Notes under the pieces: model-generated | Told to the model about the DNA's origin: nothing | Database searches by the model: none | What the model saw: only the letters and a program-made list of their open reading frames with translations | Made by a program: the position numbers and the translations under genes | Part shown: positions 35,655 to 44,397 of the stretch, piece by piece | Layout of the letters: each line of letters starts with the position of its first letter | How positions within the stretch are numbered: position 1 is the stretch's first letter | Assembly: GCF_030450125.1 (NCBI RefSeq) | Contig: NZ_CP123923.1 | Location: 4,650,001 to 4,714,000 of the forward strand | Direction: 5' to 3' | From: Streptomyces sp. WP-1 | GTDB lineage: Bacteria; Actinomycetota; Actinomycetes; Streptomycetales; Streptomycetaceae | Length of the DNA stretch: 64,000 bases

Positions 35655-35954
35655 CTAACCCTCCTGCTGAGGCGCCGCAGGCCTGAGCTTCAGCCACACC
35701 AGGAAGAAGACACCCAGGACCAGCATCCCGATCCCGGTCCACAGGTTGATGTTGACGCCCTGCGCCTTGTCGATCGCGGACCGCGAGTCCGTGATGCCGG
35801 TGATCGTGACGATCACGCCGTAGACCACGAAGAGCCCGCCGATGATGCGCCGCAGATCGAAGATCCGGGACGCCGTCGCCGACTTGGTCTCCAGCTCGCT
35901 GACCTCGCGCGCGATGTCGCCCTCGGTGTAATGGTGTTCGGAGTTCTCGGACAT
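35655..35954 (-). CDS. small two-helix membrane protein downstream of the symporter gene
   Basis: The protein has 99 residues. A charged N-terminal part (MSENSEHHYTEGDIAREVSE) is followed by two transmembrane helices (IIGGLFVVYGVIVTITGI and IGMLVLGVFFLVWLKL) and a short tail. It starts 20 bases after the symporter stop codon on the same strand, so the two are probably co-transcribed and the small protein may assist the transporter. I do not recognise a characterised family. The ATG at 35954 follows GGAGGATCGAGGG. Confidence 0.75.
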   Translation of the reverse strand: MSENSEHHYTEGDIAREVSELETKSATASRIFDLRRIIGGLFVVYGVIVTITGITDSRSAIDKAQGVNINLWTGIGMLVLGVFFLVWLKLRPAAPQQEG

Positions 35955-35974
35955 GTTCCCTCGATCCTCCCGCG

Positions 35975-37669
35975 TCAGAACGAGAACGGGATGTAGCAGA
36001 CGGCGGCCAGCACGACCGCACCCCAGCCCAGCAGCGCCGGCTTGCGGTACCACGCGTCGTCACCGGGCGCCGGCGGCTCGGACATCCCCGGCGAGCGGGT
36101 GCCGTAGACCAGGCCCTGGAGCTCCTTCGCCGGCTTCGGCGCGGTGAACAGCGACACCAGGACCATCACGACCGCGCCGGCTACGAACCCGGCGATCGCC
36201 GAGACGAAGTTGGCGCCCTGGTCGGAGGGGATGGAGATGATCCCCTTCTTGTAGAGGACGAAGTAGTTGACCATCGCGGTGACGGTGCCCGCGAGCAGCC
36301 CCCAGAAGCCGGACTTGACCGACGCCCGCTTCCAGAACATGCCGATGATGAAGACGACGAACATCGGCACGTTGAAGAAGGAGAACAGCGTCTGGAGATA
36401 GGACATGATGTTCGAGAACGACGAGGCGAGGAACGCCGTGCCCACCGACGCGCAGACGCCGATCACGGTGATCCACCGGCCGAACCGGACGTAGTACGCG
36501 TCCTCCCGCCCGCGCACCACGTACTTCGCCCAGATGTCCGTGGTGAACACGGTGTTGAAGGACGACACGTTGGCCGCCATGCCCGCCATGAACGCGGCGA
36601 GCAGACCGGTGACCGCGATGCCGAGCACGCCGTTGGGCAGCAGCTCCTGCATCAGGTAGGGGATGGCGTCGTTGTACTGGAGGCCGGAGCCGCTGGTGCC
36701 GATGTCCGGCACGAGCGCGGCCGCGACCAGGCCCGGGATCATCACCAGGAAGACGATGAAGATCTTCGGGTACGCGGCGATCAGCGGCGTGCGCCGGCCC
36801 GCGGAGAGGTTCTTCGCGGACAGGGCGCGCTGGACCTCGGCGAAGTTGGTGGTCCAGTAGCCGAAGGAGAGCACGAAACCGAGGCCGAGCACGATCGTCA
36901 GCCAGTTCGCGCCGAGCGGGTTGGTGCTGCCGATCCCGGTGCCGCCCCACGCGGTGGTGAAGTTGTGCCCGTGGGTCTCGGCGAGCTTGTGGGTCAGTCC
37001 GCCCCAGCCGCCGACCTTGCGCAGCCCGAGGATGGTGAGCGGGATGAGCGCGGCCAGGATCACGAAGAACTGGAGCACCTCGTTGTAGATCGCCGAGGAC
37101 AGACCGCCCAGGGTGATGTACGCGAGGACGAAGGCGCCGGCGACCACGATGGCCACCCACTGGGGCCAGCCCAGCAGGGCCTCGACCACGATCGCGAGGG
37201 CGTACAGGTTGACGCCGGCGATCAGGATCGCGGCGAAGGCGAACAGGATCGAACTGAGCAGGTGGGCTGCCTTGTCGAAGCGCAGCAGCAGGAACTCGGG
37301 GACCGAGCGGACCTTGCTGCCGTAGTAGAAGGGCATCATCACCAGGCCGAGGAAGACCATGGCGGGGATGGCGCCGATCCAGTACCAGTGCACGGTGTAG
37401 GCGCCGTACTGGGCGCTGTTGGCGGCCATGCCGAGGATCTCGGTGGCCGCCAGGTTCGCCGAGATGAAGGCGAGGCCGGTGATCCAGGCGGGCAGCGAGC
37501 GTCCGGACAGGAAGAAGTCGAGGCTGGTCCTGACGGAGCGGCGGGCGGCGAAACCGATACCGAGCACGACGACGAAGTAGATCGCCAGGATCGTGTAGTC
37601 CAGCCAGTTGGTCGGGAGCCGTAGCCCGGCCGCCGCCAGATACGTATGCGCGTATGTGGGGGTCTGCAT
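35975..37669 (-). CDS. sodium/solute symporter (SSS family), probable galactose or sugar uptake
   Basis: The 564-residue integral membrane protein has about 13-14 helices. Diagnostic segments are DYTILAIYFVVVLGIGF, FFLSGRSLPAW, SANLAATEILGMAA, the sodium-site region GGLSSAIYNEVLQ and GFVLSFGYWTTNFAEVQRAL. It is most like the SGLT (sodium/sugar) branch. It is divergent from galT-galE-galK with 158 bases between, so it is the likely galactose importer for that operon (inference from context). The ATG at 37669 is the first in-frame start before the conserved helix. Confidence 0.88.
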   Translation of the reverse strand: MQTPTYAHTYLAAAGLRLPTNWLDYTILAIYFVVVLGIGFAARRSVRTSLDFFLSGRSLPAWITGLAFISANLAATEILGMAANSAQYGAYTVHWYWIGAIPAMVFLGLVMMPFYYGSKVRSVPEFLLLRFDKAAHLLSSILFAFAAILIAGVNLYALAIVVEALLGWPQWVAIVVAGAFVLAYITLGGLSSAIYNEVLQFFVILAALIPLTILGLRKVGGWGGLTHKLAETHGHNFTTAWGGTGIGSTNPLGANWLTIVLGLGFVLSFGYWTTNFAEVQRALSAKNLSAGRRTPLIAAYPKIFIVFLVMIPGLVAAALVPDIGTSGSGLQYNDAIPYLMQELLPNGVLGIAVTGLLAAFMAGMAANVSSFNTVFTTDIWAKYVVRGREDAYYVRFGRWITVIGVCASVGTAFLASSFSNIMSYLQTLFSFFNVPMFVVFIIGMFWKRASVKSGFWGLLAGTVTAMVNYFVLYKKGIISIPSDQGANFVSAIAGFVAGAVVMVLVSLFTAPKPAKELQGLVYGTRSPGMSEPPAPGDDAWYRKPALLGWGAVVLAAVCYIPFSF

Positions 37670-37738
37670 GAGAACTCGCTTCGTTGCGCGAACTGATCAG
37701 AGCGGAACCTACGCCTGTGTGTTTAAAAAATGAACAGT

Positions 37739-37807
37739 TTTGATGGTGATCTTTGTTCGATTGTGATGATCTGATTCTGTGTCGGGTTGTGGTCTGTTAT
37801 GTTTGAT
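37739..37807 (+). promoter_or_regulatory. AT-rich gal promoter region with repeated TGTGAT-like hexamers
   Basis: The 158-base space between the symporter gene and galT is unusually AT-rich for this genome. Hexamers related to TGTGAT occur at 37739 (TTTGAT), 37745 (GGTGAT), 37762 (TGTGAT), 37770 (TCTGAT) and 37802 (TTTGAT). Repeats of this kind were described as the complex operator of the galactose-inducible, glucose-repressed galP1 promoter of Streptomyces. TGTTAT at 37795-37800 is a possible -10 element. The match to galP1 is from memory. Confidence 0.6.
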
Positions 37808-37827
37808 TCTGTTGAGAGGAGTCCGGC

Positions 37828-38889
37828 GTGAAGAAGACCCCGACCCTGCTGGCCGACGGTCGCGAGCTGATCTACTACGACCTGCGGGACGACACCGTGC
37901 GCGACGCCGTCGACCGCCGTCCGCTGGACCGCACGGCCACCACCTCCGAGATCCGCCGAGATCCGCTGCTCGGCGACCGGGTCGCCGTCGCCTCGCACCG
38001 GCAGGGCCGCACCTACCACCCGCCGGCCGACCAGTGCCCGCTGTGCCCGACCGAGGGCGAGCGGCTCAGCGAGATCCCGGACTCCTCGTACGACGTCGTC
38101 GTCTTCGAGAACCGCTTCCCCTCCCTCGCCGGTGACTCCGGCCGCTGCGAGGTCGTCTGCTTCACCTCCGACCACGACGCCTCCTTCGCCGATCTGACCC
38201 CCGGGCAGGGGCGCCTGGTGCTGGACGCGTGGACCGACCGCACGGCGGAGCTGTCGCAGCTGCCCCGCGTCGAGCAGGTGTTCTGCTTCGAGAACCGCGG
38301 CGCCGAGATCGGTGTGACCCTCGGTCACCCGCACGGACAGATCTACGCCTACCCCTTCACCACCCCGCGCACCGCGCTGATGCTCCGCTCGCTCGCCGCC
38401 CACAAGGCGGCCGAGGCAGGGGAGAACCTCTTCGACGCCGTCCTGGAGCGTGAACTCGCCGGCGACCGGGTCGTCCTGGAGGGTGAACACTGGGTGGCCT
38501 TCGTGCCGTACGCGGCGCACTGGCCGTACGAGGTCCACCTGTATCCCCGGCGCCGCGTCCCCGATCTGCTCGCCCTGGACGAGGCGGCGCGCACAGAATT
38601 CCCCCAGGTGTATCTGGAACTCTTGAGGCGCTTCGACCGGATCTTCGGGCCCGGCGAGCCGCCGACGCCGTACATCTCCGCCTGGCACCAGGCGCCGTTC
38701 GCCCTGCCGGCCGGTCTCGACGGGGTGACACGGGAGGACTTCGCGCTCCATCTGGAGCTTTTCACCATCCGCCGCACTTCCGGCAAGCTGAAGTTTCTCG
38801 CGGGTTCCGAGTCCGGCATGAGCGTGTTCATCAACGACGTGCCGCCGGAACGGGCGGCCGAGCGACTGCGAGAGGTAGCGACTTCATGA
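37828..38889 (+). CDS. galT: galactose-1-phosphate uridylyltransferase
   Basis: This 353-residue enzyme of the Leloir pathway exchanges UMP between UDP-glucose and galactose-1-phosphate. It has the zinc pair CPLCP near residue 70, the ENRFPSL segment, and the catalytic [10 protein letters not shown] with the nucleophilic His at about residue 174. The start is GTG at 37828, with GAGAGGAG upstream. Its stop overlaps the galE ATG, making galT the first gene of a coupled galT-galE-galK operon, the usual Streptomyces order. Confidence 0.97.
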   Translation: MKKTPTLLADGRELIYYDLRDDTVRDAVDRRPLDRTATTSEIRRDPLLGDRVAVASHRQGRTYHPPADQCPLCPTEGERLSEIPDSSYDVVVFENRFPSLAGDSGRCEVVCFTSDHDASFADLTPGQGRLVLDAWTDRTAELSQLPRVEQVFCFENRGAEIGVTLGHPHGQIYAYPFTTPRTALMLRSLAAHKAAEAGENLFDAVLERELAGDRVVLEGEHWVAFVPYAAHWPYEVHLYPRRRVPDLLALDEAARTEFPQVYLELLRRFDRIFGPGEPPTPYISAWHQAPFALPAGLDGVTREDFALHLELFTIRRTSGKLKFLAGSESGMSVFINDVPPERAAERLREVATS

Positions 38890-39848
38890 AGTACCTGGTG
38901 ACGGGTGGCGCGGGTTACGTCGGCAGCGTGGTGGCCCAGCATCTGCTGGAGGCCGGACACGAGGTCACCGTCCTCGACAACCTCTCCACCGGCTTCCGCG
39001 CGGGCGTCCCGGCCGGCGCCGCCTTCATCGAGGGCGACATCCGCGACGCCGCCAAGTGGCTCGACGCCTCGTACCGCGGCGTGCTGCACTTCGCCGCGTT
39101 CTCCCAGGTCGGCGAGTCCGTGGTGAAGCCGGAGAAGTACTGGGACAACAACGTCGCCGGCACCCTCGCCCTGCTCGGCGCGATGCGCGAGGCGGGCGTG
39201 CGCACCCTCGTCTTCTCCTCCACGGCCGCCACCTACGGCGAGCCCGAGCGGGTCCCGATCACCGAGACCGCCCCGACCCGCCCCACCAGCCCCTACGGCG
39301 CGTCCAAGCTCGCCGTCGACCACATGATCACCAGCGAGGCGAACGCCCACGGCCTCGCCGCGGTCTCGCTGCGCTACTTCAACGTGGCGGGCGCGTACGG
39401 CGCGTACGGCGAGCGCCACGACCCCGAGTCGCACCTCATCCCGCTCGTCCTCCAGGTCGCCCAGGGCCGCCGCGACGCCATCTCCGTCTACGGCGACGAC
39501 TACCCGACCCCCGACGGCACCTGCGTGCGCGACTACATCCACGTGGCCGACCTCGCCGACGCGCACCTGCTGGCGCTGACGGCCGCGCGCCCCGGCGAGC
39601 ACCTGATCTGCAACCTCGGCAACGGCAACGGCTTCTCCGTCCGCGAGGTCGTCGAGACCGTCCGGCAGGTCACCGGGCACCCGATCCCCGAGATCGCCGC
39701 GCCGCGCCGGGGCGGCGACCCGGCCGTCCTGGTCGCCGCCGCGGACACCGCCCGCGAGAAGCTGGGCTGGCACCCGACCCGCGCGGACCTCGCGGGCATC
39801 GTCGCGGACGCCTGGGAGTTCGCGCAGAACTCGTCGAAGGAGGACTAG
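38886..39848 (+). CDS. galE: UDP-glucose 4-epimerase
   Basis: This 320-residue extended SDR converts UDP-galactose and UDP-glucose using bound NAD. It carries the TGGAGYVGS nucleotide-binding motif at residues 7-15, the catalytic Ser in [10 protein letters not shown] and the YGASK Tyr-Lys pair near residue 138. It overlaps galT at ATGA and galK at TAGTG, so translation of the three genes is coupled. It also supplies UDP-galactose for wall and capsule polymers. Confidence 0.97.
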   Translation: MKYLVTGGAGYVGSVVAQHLLEAGHEVTVLDNLSTGFRAGVPAGAAFIEGDIRDAAKWLDASYRGVLHFAAFSQVGESVVKPEKYWDNNVAGTLALLGAMREAGVRTLVFSSTAATYGEPERVPITETAPTRPTSPYGASKLAVDHMITSEANAHGLAAVSLRYFNVAGAYGAYGERHDPESHLIPLVLQVAQGRRDAISVYGDDYPTPDGTCVRDYIHVADLADAHLLALTAARPGEHLICNLGNGNGFSVREVVETVRQVTGHPIPEIAAPRRGGDPAVLVAAADTAREKLGWHPTRADLAGIVADAWEFAQNSSKED

Positions 39849-41002
39849 TGGGGGCACAGCAGGTCGCCGAGCACTTCACCGAGCTGTACGGAGCGCGCCC
39901 GGAGGGAGTGTGGGCGGCGCCGGGACGGGTCAACCTGATCGGCGAGCACACCGACTACAACGACGGCTTCGTCATGCCGTTCGCCCTGCCCCACCAGGCC
40001 CTCGCTGCGGTCTCCCGCCGGGCCGACGGCCTGCTGCGCCTGCATTCGGCGGACATGGCGGGGGGCGTCGTCGAACTGCGCCTCGACGCGCTCGCGCCGG
40101 GCACCGACCCCGCGTGGACGGCGTACCCGGCGGGCGTCGTCTGGGCCCTGCGCGAGGCGGGCCACCCGGTCACCGGAGCGGACATCCACCTCTCCTCGAC
40201 CGTGCCCACCGGCGCGGGCCTGTCCTCCTCCGCCGCCCTGGAGGTCGTGATCGCCCTCGCGCTGCGCGATCTGTACGGCCTCGACCTCGCCCGGTGGCAG
40301 CTCGCCCGGCTGTGCCAGCGCGCCGAGAACGTCTACGTCGGCGCGCCGACCGGCATCATGGACCAGACCGCCGCCGCGTGCTGCGAGCCGGGCCACGCGC
40401 TCTTCCTCGACACCCGCGACCTGTCCCAGCGGCAGATCCCCTTCGACCTCGCGGCCGAGGGCCTGCGCCTGCTCGTGGTCGACACCCAGGTCAAGCACGC
40501 GCACAGCGGCGGCGAGTACGGCAAGCGCCGGGCCGGCTGCGAGAAGGGCGCGGCCCTGCTCGGCGTCGACGCCCTGCGCGACATCGCCCACGCCGATCTG
40601 GACGCGGCGCTGGCCCGGCTGGGCGCGGACGAGGAGATCCGCCGCCTGGTCCGGCATGTCGTCACGGAGGACGAGCGCGTCGAACGCACGGTCGCCCTGC
40701 TGCGCGCCGGCACCCCCCGCGCCATCGGCCCGGTCCTCACCGAGGGCCACGCCTCGCTGCGCGACGACTTCCGCATCTCCTGCCCGGAACTGGACCTCGC
40801 CGTGGAGACGGCCCTCGCCCACGGCGCCCTGGGCGCCCGCATGACCGGCGGCGGCTTCGGGGGCTCCGCGATCGTCCTCACGGAGGCGACCGAGGTCCCC
40901 GCCCTGACCAGGTCCCTGGAAACGGCCTTCGCGGCGGCAGAGTCCAAGGCCCCCCGGGTGTTCGAGGCGGTGCCGTCGGCGGGGGCGCGGCGACTGGCCT
41001 GA
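39848..41002 (+). CDS. galK: galactokinase
   Basis: This 384-residue GHMP kinase phosphorylates galactose at C1 with ATP. The galactokinase signature GRVNLIGEHTDYNDGFV is near residue 23, the ATP loop PTGAGLSSSAALE near residue 120, and GGGFGGSAI near residue 338. The start is GTG at 39848, sharing bases with the galE TAG stop. The long upstream extension of this frame is antiparallel noise within galE. It ends two bases from the convergent GNAT gene. Confidence 0.97.
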   Translation: MGAQQVAEHFTELYGARPEGVWAAPGRVNLIGEHTDYNDGFVMPFALPHQALAAVSRRADGLLRLHSADMAGGVVELRLDALAPGTDPAWTAYPAGVVWALREAGHPVTGADIHLSSTVPTGAGLSSSAALEVVIALALRDLYGLDLARWQLARLCQRAENVYVGAPTGIMDQTAAACCEPGHALFLDTRDLSQRQIPFDLAAEGLRLLVVDTQVKHAHSGGEYGKRRAGCEKGAALLGVDALRDIAHADLDAALARLGADEEIRRLVRHVVTEDERVERTVALLRAGTPRAIGPVLTEGHASLRDDFRISCPELDLAVETALAHGALGARMTGGGFGGSAIVLTEATEVPALTRSLETAFAAAESKAPRVFEAVPSAGARRLA

Positions 41003-41004
41003 CG

Positions 41005-41460
41005 TCAGCGCAGCCGCTTCACCAGCGTGTACTCCGTGATCCCCGGCGGGTAGTCGGGGATCTCGCACACCACCTCGTAGCCCTGTCTGCGGTAGAACGC
41101 CGGGGCCTGGAAGTCCCAGGTCTCCAGGCGGGCGGCGGCGCAGGCGCGGTCGGTTGCGGCGTGGTGTTCGGCGCGGGCCAGGAGGTGGGAGCCGAGGCCC
41201 GTGCCGCGGTGGGCGGCGTCCACCCAGAGGTAGGTGACGTGCAGCCAGGCGGTCCAGGTGTGGCCCACCAGACCGCCCGCCAGCTCGCCGGCGGGGTCGA
41301 GGGCCCAGACGTGCAGGGGGACTTCGCGTTCGGCGGGGGTGCCGCGCAGGGCCGCGAGGACCGGGGAGGCAGCCGTGTTGGTGTCCAGCAGCCGGTTGCG
41401 GAGCAGTTCCTGTCGTGCCTTGTCGACTTCCGCCTCGATACGAAACATGCGGCACACCAT
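41005..41460 (-). CDS. GNAT family N-acetyltransferase
   Basis: This 151-residue protein has the GNAT fold: the beta strand HVTYLWVDAAHRGTGLGSHLL carries the acetyl-CoA pyrophosphate loop, and the C-terminal YRRQGYEVVCEIPDYPPG is the usual final part. It should transfer an acetyl group from acetyl-CoA to a small amine or protein; the acceptor is unknown. Either the start at 41460 or the inner Met (MFRIEAEV) is possible. It is convergent with galK, with no space for a separate terminator. Confidence 0.85.
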   Translation of the reverse strand: MVCRMFRIEAEVDKARQELLRNRLLDTNTAASPVLAALRGTPAEREVPLHVWALDPAGELAGGLVGHTWTAWLHVTYLWVDAAHRGTGLGSHLLARAEHHAATDRACAAARLETWDFQAPAFYRRQGYEVVCEIPDYPPGITEYTLVKRLR

Positions 41461-41507
41461 AAACGCGCCCGTCGGCCAGTTCTGTAAATCTCCTTCCGCT
41501 GCGTGCC

Positions 41508-41529
41508 GGTATCCGTACGCTGAGATACC
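41508..41529. promoter_or_regulatory. inverted repeat GGTATC-N10-GATACC before the LuxR gene
   Basis: Two perfect 6-base arms separated by 10 bases lie between the divergent GNAT and LuxR-type regulator genes, 39 bases upstream of the GTG of the latter. This could be an operator for the regulator itself; the sequence shows only symmetry and position. Confidence 0.4.
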
Positions 41530-41567
41530 AGCGACCGGTCGGGGGCCGGTGCCGTTCAGGGGGTTCT

Positions 41568-42335
41568 GTGGTTCGTATCCGAGTCCTGGTCGTGGACGAC
41601 CACCGCATCTTCGCCGAGTCGCTCGCCGCCGCGCTGGCCGCCGAGCCCGATGTCGAGGTCGCCGCCGCCGGCAGCGGCCCGGCCGCCCTGCGCTGCCTGG
41701 AGCGGGCCGTCGCCGAGGGCCGCCGCTACGACGTCCTGCTCGTGGACGCCGACCTGGGCGGCAGGCCGGCCGGCGGCCGCTCGCCGGTACCCGTGCGGGA
41801 CGCGGACGAAGAGGGAGTGGTCGACGGGATCTCGCTGGTCGCGGGGGTGCGCGCCGCCCAGCCCGCCGTACGTACCGTGGTCCTCGCCGGGAAGGACGAC
41901 CCGCGCCGCGCCGCCCTCGCGCTCGGCGCCGGTGCCTGCGGCTGGGTCGCCAAGGACTGCTCCCTGTCGCGGCTGCTCGCGGTGATCCGGGGGGTGCTGC
42001 GCGACGAGACGCATCTGCCGCCCGCGCTGCTGACCGGCGTGCTCAAGGAGCTGACCGCCGCCCGCAGGCACCGCAGCGAGAGCGAACGCCTGGTGGAGTC
42101 CCTCACCCCGAGGGAGCGGGAGGTGCTGCGCTGCATGGTCGCGGGCCTGGGCCGCAAGGCCGTCGCCGAGCGGCTGTACCTCTCCCCGCACACCGTCCGC
42201 ACCCATATGCAGAACGTCCTCGGCAAACTCGGCGTCCACTCCACCCTGGCCGCCGTCGCCCTCGCCCGCCGGGCCGGGGTGGGCCCGGTGGACCTAGCCG
42301 GGAATGTTGTCGAACGGGGCGGTCAACTGGCGTAG
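41568..42335 (+). CDS. LuxR/NarL-family response regulator
   Basis: The 255-residue protein has a receiver domain with all key residues: VVDDHRIF (acidic pair), LLVDADLGG (phospho-Asp near residue 62) and WVAKDCS (Lys). A C-terminal LuxR helix-turn-helix follows (LTPREREVLRCMVAG to TVRTHMQNVLGKLGVHS). A 25-residue Gly/Pro/Arg insertion follows the phospho-Asp. The start is GTG at 41568. No partner histidine kinase is adjacent. Its last 42 bases overlap the 3' end of the convergent MarR gene. Confidence 0.9.
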   Translation: MVRIRVLVVDDHRIFAESLAAALAAEPDVEVAAAGSGPAALRCLERAVAEGRRYDVLLVDADLGGRPAGGRSPVPVRDADEEGVVDGISLVAGVRAAQPAVRTVVLAGKDDPRRAALALGAGACGWVAKDCSLSRLLAVIRGVLRDETHLPPALLTGVLKELTAARRHRSESERLVESLTPREREVLRCMVAGLGRKAVAERLYLSPHTVRTHMQNVLGKLGVHSTLAAVALARRAGVGPVDLAGNVVERGGQLA

Positions 42336-42791
42336 CAGACCCGCCAGTTCCGCCCGCTGCGCGCGGGACAGTTCGCCGAGGATGGCCCGCTCCTGCGCCA
42401 GCAGCCCCGCGAGGGACTGGTCGGCGCGGTCCCGGCCGGTGTCGGTCAGCCGCACCAGCACACCGCGCCGGTCGCTCGGGTCGGGGAGCCGTTCGACCAG
42501 GCCCTTCTTCGCCAGGCGGTCGATCCGGTTGGTCATGGTGCCCGAGGTGACCAGGGTCTGGGTCAGCAGCTGCCCGGGGGAGAGCTGGTACGGCGTGCCC
42601 GCGCGCCGCAGCGCGGTCAGCACATCGAACTCCCAGGGCTCCAGCTGGTGTTCCGCGAAGGCGAGCCGGCGGGCGCGGTCCAGGTGCCGGGCGAGCCGGC
42701 TCACCCGGCTGAGCACTTCCAGCGGCTCCACGTCGAGGTCCGGGCGCTCCCGGCGCCACGCTGCGACCAGCCGATCGACCTCGTCCTCCAT
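42294..42791 (-). CDS. MarR family transcriptional regulator
   Basis: This 165-residue winged-helix regulator has the MarR layout: dimerisation helices at both ends and a central wing region, LSPGQLLTQTLVTSGTMTNRIDRLAKKGLVERLPDPSDRRG. Such proteins sense phenolic compounds, oxidants or metabolites. It is divergent from the methyltransferase gene at 42895, and the space between has CTTG/CAAG-type inverted repeats suited to it. It probably represses both itself and the methyltransferase. Confidence 0.9.
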   Translation of the reverse strand: MEDEVDRLVAAWRRERPDLDVEPLEVLSRVSRLARHLDRARRLAFAEHQLEPWEFDVLTALRRAGTPYQLSPGQLLTQTLVTSGTMTNRIDRLAKKGLVERLPDPSDRRGVLVRLTDTGRDRADQSLAGLLAQERAILGELSRAQRAELAGLLRQLTAPFDNIPG

Positions 42792-42826
42792 GAGATCAGT
42801 GTAGTGGTTGTGTCGACATGAAGTCT

Positions 42827-42861
42827 CTTGGAACCAAGTATCTTTTACTCAAGTATCTTGA
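42827..42861. promoter_or_regulatory. MarR operator candidate (CTTG/CAAG inverted repeats)
   Basis: CTTGG-AA-CCAAG at 42827-42838 is followed by TCAAG-TAT-CTTGA at 42849-42861. AAGTATCTT appears twice as a direct repeat, 15 bases apart. They lie between marR and the methyltransferase gene, where both promoters must be. Confidence 0.6.
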
Positions 42862-42894
42862 CGTCGAGAGATGTCGGGCGGGAAGGTGGACAGC

Positions 42895-43707
42895 ATGACG
42901 ACACCGACCTGGGACCCCGGCCAGTACCTCCGGCACGCCGGCGACCGCGCCCGCCCCTTCGCCGACCTCCTCGCCCGCGTCCCCGACCTGCCCGGCACCC
43001 CGCCCCGCATCGCCGACCTCGGCTGCGGCCCCGGCAACGCCACCGCCACCCTCGCCGGGCGCTGGCCCACCGCGCACATCACCGGGTACGACAACTCGCC
43101 CGAGATGCTGGACGCGGCCCACACCGGGCACGAGGGCCCCACCCCCGGCGGCGGCCGGCTGGACTTCGCCCACGCCGACGCCCGCACCTGGACGCCCGAG
43201 GAGCCGTACGACCTGATCGTCTCCAACGCCACCCTGCAATGGGTGCCGGGGCACCTCGACCGGTTCGCCGACTGGACCGGGGCCCTCGCGCCCGGCGGCA
43301 CCCTCGCCTTCCAGATGCCGGACAACGTCGACGCCCCGCAGCACGTCCTCATGCGCGAACTGGCCGCAGCCCCGCGCTGGCGGGACCGGCTCGCCGGGGT
43401 GCTGCGCCGCACCGACTCCGTGCACACCCCCGGCACCTACCTGGACCGGCTCGCCCGCCTCGGCTGCGCCACCGACGTCTGGCGGACCACCTACCTCCAC
43501 GTCCTGGCGGGGGAGGACCCGGTCCTCGACTGGGTGAAGGGCACCGGCCTGCGGCCCGTCCTGACCGTGCTCGCCGACGACCCCGAGGCCCGGGACGCGT
43601 TCCTCACCGAATACCGCGACCTGCTCCGCGAGGCCTACCCGAGGGCGCCCTACGGCACCGTCCTGCCCTTCCGCCGCCTGTTCGCCGTCGCCGTGAAGGG
43701 AACCTGA
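42895..43707 (+). CDS. tam: trans-aconitate 2-methyltransferase-like enzyme
   Basis: This 270-residue SAM-dependent methyltransferase opens WDPGQYLRHAGDRARPF, the trans-aconitate methyltransferase N-terminus, then has the SAM motif IADLGCGPGN and the acidic GYDNSPEML. The later segments NATLQWVPGH and FQMPDN also match the Tam family. It would esterify trans-aconitate, an inhibitor of aconitase formed from citrate-cycle acid, for detoxification. I prefer the ATG at 42895 because GGAAGGTGG precedes it; 42871 lacks such a site. Control by the neighbouring MarR gene is likely. Confidence 0.88.
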   Translation: MTTPTWDPGQYLRHAGDRARPFADLLARVPDLPGTPPRIADLGCGPGNATATLAGRWPTAHITGYDNSPEMLDAAHTGHEGPTPGGGRLDFAHADARTWTPEEPYDLIVSNATLQWVPGHLDRFADWTGALAPGGTLAFQMPDNVDAPQHVLMRELAAAPRWRDRLAGVLRRTDSVHTPGTYLDRLARLGCATDVWRTTYLHVLAGEDPVLDWVKGTGLRPVLTVLADDPEARDAFLTEYRDLLREAYPRAPYGTVLPFRRLFAVAVKGT

Positions 43708-43709
43708 CC

Positions 43710-43894
43710 GTGCTGGTGGCCGTCGACCATGTGCAACTCGCGGCGCCGCCCGGAGCGGAGGGCGCGCTGCGCTCGTACTACGCCGAAGCCCTCGGCACCG
43801 CCCCTGCGGCCACCTGCGCTTCTACTCCGCGGACCCGGTCGGCAACCGGCTGGAATTCCTGGAGCCGGTCAGGCGGTCCGGCCGAGGTGGGTGA
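43710..43894 (+). pseudogene. remnant of a glyoxalase/VOC family gene with internal deletion
   Basis: A GTG at 43710 starts LVAVDHVQLAAPPGAEG and runs to about YYAEALGT, the typical first 30 residues of a VOC (glyoxalase/bleomycin-resistance) protein. Near 43803 the frame shifts. A different frame then gives LRFYSADPVGNRLEFLEPV, the typical C-terminal end, and stops at 43894. The middle part, about 60-70 residues, is missing. Both ends survive in order, so this is a decayed gene with an internal deletion. Its end runs into the 3' end of the relE-like gene on the other strand. Confidence 0.7.
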
Positions 43895-44117
43895 CCAGGA
43901 TGTGGATCACCGCGTCGTCGATGACGTAGAGGACGCGGTAAGCGTCGACGCGAAGACGGCGGATACTCGGGCCGTACGCCGCCGATGTCACCGGCCGCGG
44001 ATCGTGCGCCAACTCGTCGATCGCGTCCAGTACCTTGGCGAGCCCCGCAGGGTCCTCCTCCAGGAACCGTGTCGCGGCATCGAGGGCGTGCGGTTCGAAG
44101 ACGATCTCGTACGTCAC
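43869..44117 (-). CDS. RelE/ParE family toxin
   Basis: The 82-residue protein has the small RelE/ParE toxin fold: MTYEIVFEPHALDAATRF, then a helical part, then SIRRLRVDAYRVLYVIDDAVIHILVTHLGRT. This RxRxxxYRVLY pattern is the RelE-type active-site strand. RelE cleaves mRNA on the ribosome; ParE members poison gyrase. The dense Arg near the end suggests RelE-like RNase activity (inference). Its ATG overlaps the antitoxin stop (ATGA). It ends inside the glyoxalase remnant. Confidence 0.87.
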   Translation of the reverse strand: MTYEIVFEPHALDAATRFLEEDPAGLAKVLDAIDELAHDPRPVTSAAYGPSIRRLRVDAYRVLYVIDDAVIHILVTHLGRTA

Positions 44118-44368
44118 GGCTTTTCAAGCCCCAGTCGCCTGCGCACCTCTGCCATCGGGATGCCCTCGCCCAGCGTCCCCTCCGCCTTGCGTCGCTGGTA
44201 GTCGGCGACGGCCAGTGCGTCCTCAAGATCCTCTATCACCTGTGGCGATACGAGGAGCGCGGCCACATGCCCGTGATCGGTCAAGGCGATGGTCTCGCGA
44301 CCGTGGGCCGCGCGGCGAACGAGGTCCCCGAGCTGGGAACGAGCAGAGCTGATCGCGATCCGGGTCAT
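44114..44368 (-). CDS. Phd/YefM family antitoxin
   Basis: This 84-residue partner of the RelE-like toxin has the Phd/YefM N-terminal DNA-binding dimer domain: MTRIAISSARSQLGDLVRRAAHGRETIALTDHGHVAALLVSP. A C-terminal tail follows (EGIPMAEVRRRLGLEKP) that would cover the toxin. The complex normally represses its own promoter, for which a palindrome lies 30 bases upstream. The start at 44368 was preferred over a TTG at 44386 because it begins at the conserved first strand. Confidence 0.87.
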   Translation of the reverse strand: MTRIAISSARSQLGDLVRRAAHGRETIALTDHGHVAALLVSPQVIEDLEDALAVADYQRRKAEGTLGEGIPMAEVRRRLGLEKP

Positions 44369-44397
44369 GCGCTCATGATTCCACAAGGTGCATGCAA

